Positions 16,904 through 26,661 of a stretch of 52,561 nucleotides of DNA are shown here, piece by piece (positions within the stretch are counted from its first letter, which is position 1; every line of letters begins with the position of its first letter). The notes beneath the pieces are model-generated. The model was not told the origin of the DNA, ran no database searches, and saw nothing but the letters and a program-made list of their open reading frames with translations. The position numbers and the translations under genes are program-made. The DNA is taken from contig DAIAOV010000009.1 in NCBI GenBank assembly GCA_027437055.1, positions 311 to 52,871 on the forward strand, written 5' to 3'. This DNA is from Legionella sp. Its GTDB lineage: Bacteria; Pseudomonadota; Gammaproteobacteria; Legionellales; Legionellaceae.

Positions 16904-18202
16904 ATGAGTATGAGAGTGAACGTTGCATTAAGTAAACGCTCTCAAGGGTTGATTGAGCAATATATAAATTTATGTCCAACTCAGGCAAGTGAGTTAGAGC
17001 AATTTGGTGTCTCTGTTGATTCAGAACAACTAATTAGCTGGCTATGTAATGAAATTATAATGCCATCCAATGTGACTTTTGATTCTAAACAAGAAATAGA
17101 GTTTATTCTTGCTTCATTAAGAGCTGATTTATTGCACGATTTATTTAAAGCTTTAAGTGGAACGAATCCTTTAAGCGAGACTAAAGAGGAACCACCTTCT
17201 GAGTTTGCAACAATGAAGCTAGTCCTTCTTGCTCTTGCTGGTACTTTATTGACTGGCTGCGAGGGTTTTGACAGTATTACTACGATGCTGGGTGTTCTAT
17301 CATTGCCATCTATATTAATCCTTTTTGCTGGCCTTGGCTTTTCTCTATTATCCGTAGTTGTTTTCTATAGTTATGATTTAATTCAGGTAGCCAAAAATTT
17401 GGGGGTAACATTACGCGATGCTCCTAAGCTTCTTGATATTTATTTGCAACAAATGAATGAAATTAAGGGAATAAGAAAGAAAATAGATAGCTATCAGTTG
17501 GCCACATTATCTGTGGACGAATTGGTACAATTAAAACAAACACTTGTTATGTTGCAAATACGTTTTCAATCTTTAGCTGAAGCAAGCACTCAATTTGATA
17601 AAGCGCTAATTAGTCCTAATATGCAGAGAGTTAAGCTGCTAATTACTGGTTTAGCTGGGTTGCTTTTTTTTGGTAGTGGCTTTTTTGCAGGGCAATCAGT
17701 CGCTATGTTTGTTGCAACACTCTTTACTTCTACCGTACTACCAACTTTTTGGCCGGTCATTTTGTTTAGCACACTGGTTGGATTAGCTGCTTTTGCTCTT
17801 TATTGGTATCTTGAACATGATGGATTAAATAAATTAGTTAGTGGGTGGTTTGGGTTAGATGAAGATAAAATAGAACAATTATGTAATCAGAATGAACTTG
17901 ATAAAGAGAGTTATAAGCTGGAGCTATTGAAGCAAAAGATAATTAGCACAGTTCGTTTAACTGATCATTTAGATGAACTGCAGAATGAATTAATGCATAT
18001 TAGTGAAAACGATGTAAGCCAATCTAGTGACAGCTCTATTGAAAAACATCCTGTTGCAACACTCAAAACCAGTAAAAATATTTTTTCTTTTCATGCGCAA
18101 CCTAAAGAGATAGCGAGGCAGGCCTCTCGAGAGCTCTTGGATTCAGATAATGCCTTTACCCTAAATCCATTAAATGAACACCACTGCTCGAATGGTTATT
18201 AA
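16904..18202 (+). CDS. Membrane and coiled-coil protein, candidate Dot/Icm effector (possibly Lem29-like)
   Basis: The 432 residues contain a soluble N-terminal part (1-103), hydrophobic segments at about 104-120 and 133-158, a helical charged region (160-240), further hydrophobic segments at 244-303, and a polar C-terminal tail. An internal stretch from Met104 ends in the lipobox-like LTGC (116-119). GGAGAG lies four bases before the ATG. From memory, L. pneumophila has the effector Lem29 close to hda and frgA, so orthology is possible on position alone. Its stop overlaps the convergent hda stop by four bases. The function is unknown. Confidence 0.55.
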   Translation: MSMRVNVALSKRSQGLIEQYINLCPTQASELEQFGVSVDSEQLISWLCNEIIMPSNVTFDSKQEIEFILASLRADLLHDLFKALSGTNPLSETKEEPPSEFATMKLVLLALAGTLLTGCEGFDSITTMLGVLSLPSILILFAGLGFSLLSVVVFYSYDLIQVAKNLGVTLRDAPKLLDIYLQQMNEIKGIRKKIDSYQLATLSVDELVQLKQTLVMLQIRFQSLAEASTQFDKALISPNMQRVKLLITGLAGLLFFGSGFFAGQSVAMFVATLFTSTVLPTFWPVILFSTLVGLAAFALYWYLEHDGLNKLVSGWFGLDEDKIEQLCNQNELDKESYKLELLKQKIISTVRLTDHLDELQNELMHISENDVSQSSDSSIEKHPVATLKTSKNIFSFHAQPKEIARQASRELLDSDNAFTLNPLNEHHCSNGY

Positions 18203-18891
18203 ATACGTAATATATTTTTTACAAAAGGAATAGTAATTTTACGATGAGCCGCAAGTGAAGCATCATCTAATAGATTCAATAATTGATGCAAATCATGCAT
18301 ATTACGAGAACAACGATTTAGTAAAAAGTGGGCGACACTTTCTGGCAACTCAAATCCACGTTTTAATGCGTGTTGCTGTAATGTATTTATTTTTTCTTCG
18401 TCGCTTAATTCATTGAGCTGGATTACTAATCCCCAAGAAAGTCTTGATCGTAAATCAGCAAGACGAATAGGACTGACGGCCGGGGAATGATTACCGGAAA
18501 TAATTAGAAGGCCTTTTTCTTCATCTTTAACTCGATTATATAAGTGAAATAAAGCCTCTTCCCAGTTAGGGTCATTGGCTATAACATCTATATCATCGAT
18601 ACAAATTAGTGTTTGTTCTTCTATGCCTTCTATAGCTTGAGGCCCCCATTCTTGCAGAAGCGTTAATGGCAGATAGATGGCTGAGTGACTTGAATTAACA
18701 GCCTGGCAGCAGGCTTGTAGCAAATGTGATTTTCCGCTGCCTTTAGCACCCCAAAGGTAAAGTAGCCTGTCTTCTTTAAAAGTAAGCATGCGTTGTAATT
18801 GTTGCTGCAATAGGGCGTTATTTTCCCAGTTAAAATCTGCAAGAGTTGCTTCATCATTTAATTTTATTGCTAAAGCTAATTGAGTATTCAT
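18199..18891 (-). CDS. hda: DnaA regulatory inactivator Hda
   Basis: The 230-residue product resembles the AAA+ domain of DnaA but lacks its DNA-binding domain, which marks Hda. Walker A is GAKGSGKSH and Walker B is LICIDDID; SRLSWGLVIQL and MHDLHQLLNLLDDA are typical. With the loaded beta clamp, Hda stimulates ATP hydrolysis by DnaA and prevents re-initiation. An N-terminal QLALAIKLND segment contains a QLxLxI-like clamp-binding motif. The ATG at 18891 was chosen because it overlaps the upstream gene's stop as ATGA; the frame extends further upstream without support. Confidence 0.93.
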   Translation of the reverse strand: MNTQLALAIKLNDEATLADFNWENNALLQQQLQRMLTFKEDRLLYLWGAKGSGKSHLLQACCQAVNSSHSAIYLPLTLLQEWGPQAIEGIEEQTLICIDDIDVIANDPNWEEALFHLYNRVKDEEKGLLIISGNHSPAVSPIRLADLRSRLSWGLVIQLNELSDEEKINTLQQHALKRGFELPESVAHFLLNRCSRNMHDLHQLLNLLDDASLAAHRKITIPFVKNILRI

Positions 18892-19448
18892 CGAGATAGA
18901 TCTTTTTGAGGCCATGCTTTTCTGCCCCAAGTCCAAAAATAATCGATATAAGTTGTTGCTGTAGTAAATGCCGTTACATAGATTAATACATTCATGAAAT
19001 AAGGAGATAGCCTGAAATAGGCGAGTTCAAAGAGGCATAAAGTGACCAAGGTTAATTGGAACGTCGTATTAAATTTGCTCAACAACGAAGGGACAAAGTC
19101 TAATTTGCGTTGAATGTACCAATACCAGGCTAGTACGCCTATAGAGATACTTAAGTCTCTTAAAAAGACAAGGATTACTAACCACCATGGTAGAGAACCG
19201 AGTAAGGCCAATGAAATAAAACTAGAGGCAACCAATAATTTATCAGCCATAGGATCAACAAAAGAACCAAAAGTACTTTGGCAATGTAGTTGTCTTGCTA
19301 ACCAGCCGTCTAGCCCATCAGTAAATCCGGCGATGATAAATGTGTAAAAAGCACTAGCATATTCATGATGATATAAATACATCACAAATGGAGCAATTAA
19401 TGCTAACCGGAACAATGTTAATATATTGGGTATGTGTTTTAGTATCAT
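18888..19448 (-). CDS. CDP-alcohol phosphatidyltransferase (PgsA-like)
   Basis: The full CDP-alcohol motif D-x2-D-G-x2-A-R-x8-G-x3-D-x3-D is present, starting at DGLDGWLAR. Four or more hydrophobic helices follow, as in inner-membrane phosphatidylglycerophosphate synthase. The likely reaction joins CDP-diacylglycerol and glycerol-3-phosphate on the way to phosphatidylglycerol or cardiolipin. The start at MILKHIPNILTLFR gives 186 residues, the usual length. An ATG at 19529 would add 27 residues, and neither has a good ribosome site. It is translationally coupled to hda. A second, more canonical pgsA may exist elsewhere, so no symbol is given. Confidence 0.85.
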   Translation of the reverse strand: MILKHIPNILTLFRLALIAPFVMYLYHHEYASAFYTFIIAGFTDGLDGWLARQLHCQSTFGSFVDPMADKLLVASSFISLALLGSLPWWLVILVFLRDLSISIGVLAWYWYIQRKLDFVPSLLSKFNTTFQLTLVTLCLFELAYFRLSPYFMNVLIYVTAFTTATTYIDYFWTWGRKAWPQKDLSR

Positions 19449-19690
19449 GTGCCAAGCGATAACTTTAATTACCTCTAATAGACCATGGCCTATAGAAGAA
19501 ATGTAAATATATTGAGCCAGAAGTAACATCTATATGTTTGCATGTTTCTAGTGGCAGTAGTATGAGCTAGTTTATACAATACCGTTGCTGCTGTCACCTG
19601 GTTGAGTGTTAATACAATCAGGACGAGCATAAAACTCCAAGATCGAACTAAAATAGCCCCCATTTCTAAATAAATAATATTCAGATCGAA

Positions 19691-21430
19691 TCATGGCGTA
19701 TTCAGGGGATTAGGTTGGTCTTTATAAATAGTTGTATCGGTATTACCTTTCAGTCTCATGGTTAGTACACATTGATGTTGCCACACATGGGATAATAATT
19801 GGTGTTTCTGCTGATTTAAAAAAGGAAGAGGTATTTCTTTGCTTAATTCATTGAATATGCTATGTATTACTTGATTCACAATAGTCCATAGTTGTTGAGT
19901 ATCTAATCGATATTCTTGTTTTAAAGTTTGTATCCAGTAACTAAGATTATTCTGCAGCATCCCCTGAATAAAATAATGATGTAATTGAGATGTGGCTCTA
20001 TTTTTAGATATTGAGTTGAAAGAGGAAGTATACTCTCCTTTATTTTCAAATAAATCGACATAAGATGCTCTAATTTTTTCATGGTCGTGTATCAGTAAAC
20101 CTTGAGGCATATCACCAGCAAAAATGATTAAAGTATTCTGAGGCTGTGTTTCAAATGCAATGCTGTGTTTCACTAGTAAATGCAATTGCCCTAATAAGAC
20201 TTTATGACAATAGCGCTGGAAATAGGCTATTGGCATTAACCCACTCGCTTGAATTATTTCAATAAGGAGAGGCTTATCAGTGATTGGTGAGCGGGTAAAT
20301 AAACTAGAAAGTGGTACTATCTTTTGATCCGATTTTATTGAGTTTGCAGGGTTTTGCAGAAGATTTGCTGATAATTGTTGTTGGTTATGTGGCGTAATAG
20401 ACGAGTTATAGATATTTAGGCCTGTCAATTTTGGGGATAAAAATAAAGTCTGTTGATAGTGATTAGTCCGTTCTAATAAAAAATGTACCCATTGAGATAA
20501 TACATCATCATCTAGTTCATCTATTGTTTGATTCTTGCATCTAGAAGTATATGGGGTATTGATATCAAGAGGCAGCTTAATATAGGGGGCGGATTGATTT
20601 TCTGACATCATGACATCTTTTGACATCGAGGGTATTACTATTTGGTGATGGGGTAATAAGAAAAGCGATTTCTCATCTGTTAAATCACTATAAAGTGCCT
20701 GTAATTTATTGCGCCACTGCCAGGGATGCACGGGAATGGGAATATATTCTTGTGGAGCCAAATGATTCAATGTTAATTGCTCTTGCCATCGCTTAAATTC
20801 ATTGGGGAAACTTAATGCCATGGAGGCTTTGAAATCAATGAGATTGTTTGGTTTGGTGATTCTATTTTGTCGCAAAGCACACCAATGAAGACGAATTTTT
20901 GCTTGGAATTCAGCAGAGTTTTGTAATACTTCTCTTCGAGTAAATCCTATCTTTGCACGAAAGCAAGGATGATGCGGATGTCCTTGACAACCCCATTGCT
21001 CTAAGAAAGATAATGCTTCATTTGCTGTATGCTCGTTTTTTATCCATGACCAAAGACTTTCATGAGAGCGAGCTTCATTCCGAATGTGCGAATTCCAACG
21101 TAGCTTATAGGCGAGAGCCAATGCTTCATTTGCAATAGACTCATCTAACTCCTCTCTAAGATTATTCCATTGATAAAATAGGCTTGCTGGCTCGGATTGT
21201 TTTAATTTTGCACGCAGTTGCTCCATAAAATCATGAACATGATGACTTATAATGGGGGAGCTCGTTAAGTGTTCCGCAAGAACAGCATGTTCTAAACGTT
21301 TTAAGGTATTTTGATGGGCCAAAATGATAAAATAATCAATACTGCTCTGTGATAAACCAATACCCATCTCAAATAATAAAAAGCGTAGCTGGTGACTGAA
21401 TTCGTCAAGACCCCCATATGCCAATGCCAT
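19691..21430 (-). CDS. frgA: IucA/IucC-family siderophore synthetase (FrgA-type)
   Basis: This is a 579-residue NRPS-independent siderophore synthetase. The ATP/substrate signature GHPHHPCFRAKIG lies near residue 150, IPVHPWQW about 90 residues later, and a C-terminal FhuF-like ferric-reductase-type region follows. These enzymes condense citrate or related acids with amines or alcohols. In Legionella, frgA is an iron- and Fur-repressed member and lbtA another; position near hda and ftsH favours frgA, but the symbol is tentative. The ATG at 21430, with GGAG seven bases upstream, was preferred to a TTG at 21442. A Fur box overlaps the promoter. Confidence 0.85.
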   Translation of the reverse strand: MALAYGGLDEFSHQLRFLLFEMGIGLSQSSIDYFIILAHQNTLKRLEHAVLAEHLTSSPIISHHVHDFMEQLRAKLKQSEPASLFYQWNNLREELDESIANEALALAYKLRWNSHIRNEARSHESLWSWIKNEHTANEALSFLEQWGCQGHPHHPCFRAKIGFTRREVLQNSAEFQAKIRLHWCALRQNRITKPNNLIDFKASMALSFPNEFKRWQEQLTLNHLAPQEYIPIPVHPWQWRNKLQALYSDLTDEKSLFLLPHHQIVIPSMSKDVMMSENQSAPYIKLPLDINTPYTSRCKNQTIDELDDDVLSQWVHFLLERTNHYQQTLFLSPKLTGLNIYNSSITPHNQQQLSANLLQNPANSIKSDQKIVPLSSLFTRSPITDKPLLIEIIQASGLMPIAYFQRYCHKVLLGQLHLLVKHSIAFETQPQNTLIIFAGDMPQGLLIHDHEKIRASYVDLFENKGEYTSSFNSISKNRATSQLHHYFIQGMLQNNLSYWIQTLKQEYRLDTQQLWTIVNQVIHSIFNELSKEIPLPFLNQQKHQLLSHVWQHQCVLTMRLKGNTDTTIYKDQPNPLNTP

Positions 21431-21463
21431 TTTGCTCTCCAAGGATGCATTAGATTATTCTTT

Positions 21464-21493
21464 AATATAAATGATAATCATTCTCATTTGCAA
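21464..21493 (-). promoter_or_regulatory. frgA promoter with overlapping Fur box
   Basis: On the minus strand -35 TTGCAA (21488-21493) and -10 TATATT (21464-21469) are separated by 18 bases. The Fur box at 21467-21485, read on the plus strand as ATAAATGATAATCATTCTC, matches 15 of 19 bases of the classic consensus and covers the spacer and part of the -10. Iron-loaded Fur would block RNA polymerase. Confidence 0.82.
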
Positions 21494-21605
21494 TGATGTT
21501 GTAAAAAATAAATTAGCGCAGTTGAAAAAATGCCTAGTGAAATAACAGTTCATGAGAGAATGGTAAAATGATAAGATGGTCTCTTTTTAAGCGATAACCA
21601 GATAA

Positions 21606-23582
21606 ATGAAGTACAGACCAGACATTGATGGATTAAGAGCGATTGCGATTTTATTGGTTCTTATTTATCACGGCGGACTTTCCTTATTTCCTTCGGGATT
21701 TATAGGGGTTGATGTATTTTTTGTTATCTCAGGTTTTTTAATTACTGGCATTCTTCATGATTCGCTAGCTAATCAATCTTTTTCCTTTATTGATTTTTAC
21801 AATCGGAGATTATGGCGCCTGCAACCGGTGTTAGTTTGTTTCCTTTTTTTGACTCTACTCGTTACTTTATTTCTTTTTTTGCCAGATGATTTAATTCAAT
21901 TTAGTCGTAGTGCACGAAAAACGTCTTTATTCATATCCAATCTTTTTTTTAATCAAACGACAACGGGTTATTTTTCGCCAGATACCCATCAGCTTCCATT
22001 ATTACATACTTGGTCCTTGTCCATTGAGTGGCAATGTTATTTACTATTACCCTTAGTGATGTATGGCTTACATCGTATTTTTAGTTTACGAAATGTGGTT
22101 ATAGCGGTCTATGCTTTGACGTTTATCTGTTTACTGTTCTCCTTACATTATTCAAGCGTGCTACCCGCTCAAACTTATTATCAATTTTCTAGCCGAATTT
22201 TTGAGTTTTTAATAGGTGCATGTATTGCATTAATACCTTCTTCTCCGACACCAATAAACAAATATTTTCTGAATACCATCGGCGTATTCGCTATCTTGGT
22301 GATTTTTTATATCGCGACTCTTAAACATATTCTTGTTGGTTATCCTAATGGATATGCTTTTATGGTTTGTTTCGCTACGGGGGGAGTAATTGCTATAGGC
22401 CGTTTTTATCCAACGGCAATGATCGTGAAATTATTATCTTTACGACCATTGGTTTTTATCGGGCTCTTATCTTATTCACTTTACATATGGCACTGGCTTG
22501 TTTTTTCTATTCTCAGGTATCAAAATATTATCGAGACCTCATCAGTCATCTGCTGCGCTTATGGGCTTACCTTTGCATTAGCTTTGTTCTCATGGAAGTA
22601 TATTGAAAAACCGGCAAGGGGCTTGAAGAAGCTGAAGTTTCGCTATACGGCAGTTAGTTTGTTGTTAGCTCCTATAGCAATGATTCATGTCATTGATTAT
22701 GTTATTAAAGCTAACGCAGGGTTGCCACAACGATTCAATCAAGAGTTAGTGAGCGTTTATCAGCACTTGGAGCAATATCAGAGTGTCCGAAGGCCTTTAT
22801 GCATTAGTAATAACAAAACAGACATAAATGCTCAATGTAAAATAGGGGCTCAAAATACCGATAGTAAAAAAGGCCTAATGATAGGCGATTCATTTTCCAA
22901 TCATTATTGGGGATTTATCGATACTTTGGGTAAAGCGGCTAATTTAACAGTGCTTGCACATGGAACTTCATCCTGCATTACCTTACCGGGGATTTATCTT
23001 TATGATTGGTGGTACTTCAAGAAACAAATTTATCCAGAATGCAGGGAGCAAACAGAAAAATATTACCATATGATACGGGAAAATCATTATGATTATGTCA
23101 TCATAGGGCAAATATGGACTAATTATTTATCTGACAGTGTTATTAATCATTTAGGCGATGAGCGTTCACTAGCATTGACTAAAAAAAGATTAGAAACAGC
23201 TCTAGATCAGGCATTAAATATAATTACTGATTCAGGTGCAAAACCAGTTTTGATTCAGTCTACTGCAGTACCTAAAGAAAATAGCCATGATTGCTTTTTC
23301 AAGCATATTAAATTTAGACGAGCCTATGATCCCAAAGAATGTAGTTTTCCCTTGATTGTATCTTCTGGAGAGCAATGGTTTAACGATTTATTTGATCGGA
23401 TGAAAGCAAAATACCCACAATTAATTATTATTGATCCTAAAAAAGTGCAATGCGAAAATAATCAATGTAAAGTAGAGATTCATGGCATTCCTACTTATCG
23501 TGATGAGGGGCATATAACAGATTATGCCTCCTATCAATTGGGTGCTTTGTATCTACACAAATTGGGTAATCCGTTGAGTTAA
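21606..23582 (+). CDS. Acyltransferase-3 / SGNH-hydrolase fusion (OafA/OatA type)
   Basis: The 658-residue inner-membrane protein begins RPDIDGLRAIAILLVLIYH, with the catalytic His of the acyltransferase-3 domain at residue 22, followed by about ten membrane helices to about residue 365. The C-terminal SGNH domain has GDSFSNH (Gly427-Asp428-Ser429) and the D-x-x-H pair at 633-636. Such fusions pass acetyl groups across the membrane to O-antigen, peptidoglycan or other glycans. It is divergent from frgA and shares its intergenic region, but no link to iron is evident in the protein. The acceptor is unknown. Confidence 0.9.
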   Translation: MKYRPDIDGLRAIAILLVLIYHGGLSLFPSGFIGVDVFFVISGFLITGILHDSLANQSFSFIDFYNRRLWRLQPVLVCFLFLTLLVTLFLFLPDDLIQFSRSARKTSLFISNLFFNQTTTGYFSPDTHQLPLLHTWSLSIEWQCYLLLPLVMYGLHRIFSLRNVVIAVYALTFICLLFSLHYSSVLPAQTYYQFSSRIFEFLIGACIALIPSSPTPINKYFLNTIGVFAILVIFYIATLKHILVGYPNGYAFMVCFATGGVIAIGRFYPTAMIVKLLSLRPLVFIGLLSYSLYIWHWLVFSILRYQNIIETSSVICCAYGLTFALALFSWKYIEKPARGLKKLKFRYTAVSLLLAPIAMIHVIDYVIKANAGLPQRFNQELVSVYQHLEQYQSVRRPLCISNNKTDINAQCKIGAQNTDSKKGLMIGDSFSNHYWGFIDTLGKAANLTVLAHGTSSCITLPGIYLYDWWYFKKQIYPECREQTEKYYHMIRENHYDYVIIGQIWTNYLSDSVINHLGDERSLALTKKRLETALDQALNIITDSGAKPVLIQSTAVPKENSHDCFFKHIKFRRAYDPKECSFPLIVSSGEQWFNDLFDRMKAKYPQLIIIDPKKVQCENNQCKVEIHGIPTYRDEGHITDYASYQLGALYLHKLGNPLS

Positions 23583-23590
23583 TTTGTATC

Positions 23591-23863
23591 CTAATGCTTA
23601 TCCTCATTTTTACGATAAATAATAACCGTATTCCCAATCATTTGAATTAATTCTGCTTGTAATTGTTGGCATAAGTCATGGGCCATAATGATGCGATCTT
23701 CTTTTTCCGCACCATTAATTTTGACTTTAATTAATTCATGGGCAAGCAATGCAATATTGGTTTCTGCAACAACAGCTTCTGTTAATCCTTTTGCACCAAG
23801 AAGTATAACTGGTTTTAAATGATGGGCTTGTGCTTTAAGCGATTGTTTGAACGAAGTGTCCAC
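23591..23863 (-). CDS. yhbY: YhbY family RNA-binding protein (CRM domain)
   Basis: The 90-residue protein is a stand-alone CRM (KH-like) domain. It has the expected KAQAHHLKPVILLGAKGLTE segment with the GxKG loop, LIKVKINGAEKEDR in the middle and NTVIIYRK at the end. It associates with pre-50S ribosomal particles. It is divergent from rlmE and near ftsH, the classical yhbY-rlmE-ftsH arrangement of gammaproteobacteria. Confidence 0.93.
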   Translation of the reverse strand: MDTSFKQSLKAQAHHLKPVILLGAKGLTEAVVAETNIALLAHELIKVKINGAEKEDRIIMAHDLCQQLQAELIQMIGNTVIIYRKNEDKH

Positions 23864-23967
23864 TTTTATGTTCCTGATTGATAAAATGGCAAATTATTGC
23901 ACGTTTTGCTGGGAAAAGGTAGTAAAATTAAGTATCATAGTAACAAGCAATAGAGAATTTGATAAGT

Positions 23968-24588
23968 ATGAAGCGTACGAAAAGCAGTAAACGTTGGTTA
24001 GATGAGCATTTTAACGATGTTTACGTAAAAAAAGCACAAGCAGAAGGCTATAGAAGTCGAGCAGTGTATAAGTTGAAAGAAGTCGATGAGAAGGAGTCAC
24101 TTTTTAAGCCTGGCATGACTGTAGTGGATCTAGGAGCTGCTCCAGGAGGATGGACGCAGTATGTCTCTGAAAAATTACAAGGCCGAGGTCGTATTGTCGC
24201 TTTAGATATTTTGCCTATGGATGCACTGCCCGATGTTACTTGCATTCATGGTGATTTTCGGGAAGATGACGTATTACAAGAGTTGATGAATTTAATTCCT
24301 GAACGTAGCTTGGACTTGTTATTATCAGATATGGCCCCAAATATGAGTGGTTCTGCCGCAATAGATATACCGCGAGCAATGTATTTAGTGGAGCTGGCAT
24401 TTGATTTCGCTGAAAAAATGTTAAAACCAGGGGGAACTATGTTGGTAAAAATTTTTCATGGCTCAGGTTTTGATGATTTAATAAGGCAAGCGCGTTCATC
24501 CTTTGAGAAAGTGGCTATACGTAAGCCATCAGCCTCAAGATCTCGCTCAAAAGAAACCTATTTGCTGGCAAAGGGCTATAATTTATAG
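23968..24588 (+). CDS. rlmE: 23S rRNA 2'-O-ribose methyltransferase RlmE (FtsJ)
   Basis: The 206-residue enzyme methylates U2552 of 23S rRNA using S-adenosylmethionine. The SAM-binding motif VDLGAAPGGW is at 53-62, and the catalytic K-D-K-E tetrad is Lys35, Asp121 (in LLSDMAP), Lys161 (LVKIFHGSG) and Glu196 (KETYLL). The ATG at 23968 was preferred to a TTG at 23959 because the family starts MKRTKSSKRW. It lies upstream of ftsH, separated by 121 bases containing a TA repeat. Confidence 0.96.
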   Translation: MKRTKSSKRWLDEHFNDVYVKKAQAEGYRSRAVYKLKEVDEKESLFKPGMTVVDLGAAPGGWTQYVSEKLQGRGRIVALDILPMDALPDVTCIHGDFREDDVLQELMNLIPERSLDLLLSDMAPNMSGSAAIDIPRAMYLVELAFDFAEKMLKPGGTMLVKIFHGSGFDDLIRQARSSFEKVAIRKPSASRSRSKETYLLAKGYNL

Positions 24589-24594
24589 TAGTTT

Positions 24595-24609
24595 TATATA
24601 TATATATAT
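24595..24609. repeat. TA dinucleotide repeat
   Basis: Seven TA units plus T lie just after the rlmE stop, within the ftsH leader. The tract could vary in length by slippage. Confidence 0.7.
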
Positions 24610-24709
24610 CTTATGGATAAAGATACAGTATTTAAGATGATTGTATTTAGAAAAGCTGTAGTTAAGGTTATTCATCATCAAGCTGTAAGTAACTAATGAG
24701 GTTAATACT

Positions 24710-26629
24710 TTGAACGACATGGTTAAGAATTTATTTTTATGGCTGATTATAGCGATTGTTCTAGTCTCTGTTTTCAGTAATTTTGGCCCGCGTAACTCAG
24801 TTGCTGAGAAAGTTTCCTACAGCCAATTTTTGAAAGAAGTAGATCAAGGCATGGTGAACTCCGTTACGATAGAGGATAACAAAATCATTAAAGGGATTAC
24901 AAAGAATAATAAACGCTTTGTGACCTATATGCCTATGCAAGACAACGCTTTATTAGGTGAATTACTGAAAGGTAAAGTGGATGTCAGCGGTCAGGAAAAG
25001 CAACAAGAAAGTTTCCTATTACACTTATTTATTAATTGGTTCCCTATGTTATTGCTTATTGGCGTTTGGGTATTTTTTATGCGCCAGATGCAAGGTGGTG
25101 GTGGACGAGGGGCCATGTCTTTTGGACGCTCACGCGCACGCTTACTAGGGGAAGATCAAGTTAAAGTTACTTTTGCGGATGTGGCGGGTGTTGATGAAGC
25201 TAAAGATGAAGTTAAAGAATTAGTTGACTTTCTGCGTGATCCTACCAAGTTCCAAAACTTAGGTGGGCGAATTCCACGCGGTGTTTTGTTGGTTGGTTCT
25301 CCTGGTACAGGTAAAACTTTATTAGCTAGAGCGGTTGCTGGTGAAGCTAAAGTTCCTTTCTTTACTATCTCTGGTTCTGACTTTGTTGAAATGTTTGTCG
25401 GCGTCGGAGCATCACGAGTTCGTGACATGTTTGAGCAGGCTAAAAAGCATGCCCCATGTATTATTTTTATAGATGAAATTGATGCTGTTGGACGGCATAG
25501 AGGTGCCGGACTTGGCGGCGGTCATGATGAGCGCGAACAAACCCTTAACCAATTACTAGTGGAAATGGATGGTTTTGAAGGCAGTGAAGGGGTAATTGTT
25601 GTTGCGGCAACTAACCGTCCTGACGTTTTAGATCCTGCATTACTACGTCCTGGTCGTTTTGACCGCCAAGTCGTAGTTCCATTACCTGATATTAGGGGTC
25701 GTGAACAAATTTTAAGAGTCCACTTACAAAAAGTTCCTGTCGATAATAATGTTGATGTAATGGCTATTGCTCGCGGTACTCCTGGATTTTCTGGGGCTGA
25801 TTTATCTAACTTAGTTAATGAAGCCGCATTATTTTCAGCTAGAGCCAATAAGCGTAAAGTGGGTATGCTAGAGCTGGATAAAGCTAAAGATAAAATCATG
25901 ATGGGAACAGAACGACGTTCTATGGTCATGGATGAAAATGAGAAAAAACTAACTGCCTATCATGAGGCCGGCCATGCTATCGTAGGATTAAGTGTGCCTG
26001 AACATGATCCTGTATATAAAGTATCAATTATTCCGCGAGGTCGCGCGCTTGGTGTAACCATGTTTTTACCTGAGCAAGATAGATACAGCCATAGTAAGCG
26101 CCGCTTAGAAAGTCAATTATCTAGTTTATTCGGTGGACGAATTGCTGAAGAACTTATTTTTGGCCTTGAAAGCGTGACTACAGGTGCGTCTAATGACATT
26201 ATGCGTTCTACTGAAATAGCACGTAAAATGGTTACTACCTGGGGCTTATCTGCATTAGGTCCATTAACCTTTGGTGAAGAAGAAGAGGAAGTCTTTCTCG
26301 GACGCTCAATGAACAAACATAAGGAAATGTCGGATAGAACTGCCCAGCAAATTGATGATGAGGTCCGAGCGATTATTGATAGAAATTATCAGAGAGCTAA
26401 GGAAATTTTGGTCGCTAATATGGATAAATTACACTTAATGGCAGAAAGCTTAATTAAGTATGAAACTATTGATACCAAGCAGATACAGGAAATTATGTCT
26501 GGTAAGGAGCCTTCTCCTCCTGAGGATTGGGGTTCTTCTAAGCCGTTAGAAAAGACTGATATTGTTAATAATGCACCCGCTAAAATCGTTAATAGCGAGA
26601 CTATAGAAAATCCTGCTGAAGAGCATTGA
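24710..26629 (+). CDS. ftsH: ATP-dependent zinc metalloprotease FtsH
   Basis: The 639-residue membrane AAA protease has two N-terminal helices (about 5-22 and 99-119), an AAA domain with Walker A GSPGTGKT (196-203), Walker [12 protein letters not shown] and the second region of homology near [20 protein letters not shown]. The zinc site is HEAGH (418-422). It degrades misfolded membrane proteins and short-lived regulators such as LpxC. The start is a TTG at 24710: GAGG lies eight bases before it, whereas the next ATG (24719) is too far from that site. folP follows after 32 bases. Confidence 0.97.
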   Translation: MNDMVKNLFLWLIIAIVLVSVFSNFGPRNSVAEKVSYSQFLKEVDQGMVNSVTIEDNKIIKGITKNNKRFVTYMPMQDNALLGELLKGKVDVSGQEKQQESFLLHLFINWFPMLLLIGVWVFFMRQMQGGGGRGAMSFGRSRARLLGEDQVKVTFADVAGVDEAKDEVKELVDFLRDPTKFQNLGGRIPRGVLLVGSPGTGKTLLARAVAGEAKVPFFTISGSDFVEMFVGVGASRVRDMFEQAKKHAPCIIFIDEIDAVGRHRGAGLGGGHDEREQTLNQLLVEMDGFEGSEGVIVVAATNRPDVLDPALLRPGRFDRQVVVPLPDIRGREQILRVHLQKVPVDNNVDVMAIARGTPGFSGADLSNLVNEAALFSARANKRKVGMLELDKAKDKIMMGTERRSMVMDENEKKLTAYHEAGHAIVGLSVPEHDPVYKVSIIPRGRALGVTMFLPEQDRYSHSKRRLESQLSSLFGGRIAEELIFGLESVTTGASNDIMRSTEIARKMVTTWGLSALGPLTFGEEEEEVFLGRSMNKHKEMSDRTAQQIDDEVRAIIDRNYQRAKEILVANMDKLHLMAESLIKYETIDTKQIQEIMSGKEPSPPEDWGSSKPLEKTDIVNNAPAKIVNSETIENPAEEH

Positions 26630-26661
26630 TTTTATATTAGGTTGTTAACTGAGAGAGCTAG

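Noticed and set aside
18199-18891. Possible truncated DnaA.
   Set aside because: The length, the N-terminal clamp-binding-like motif and the missing DNA-binding domain are the normal features of Hda.
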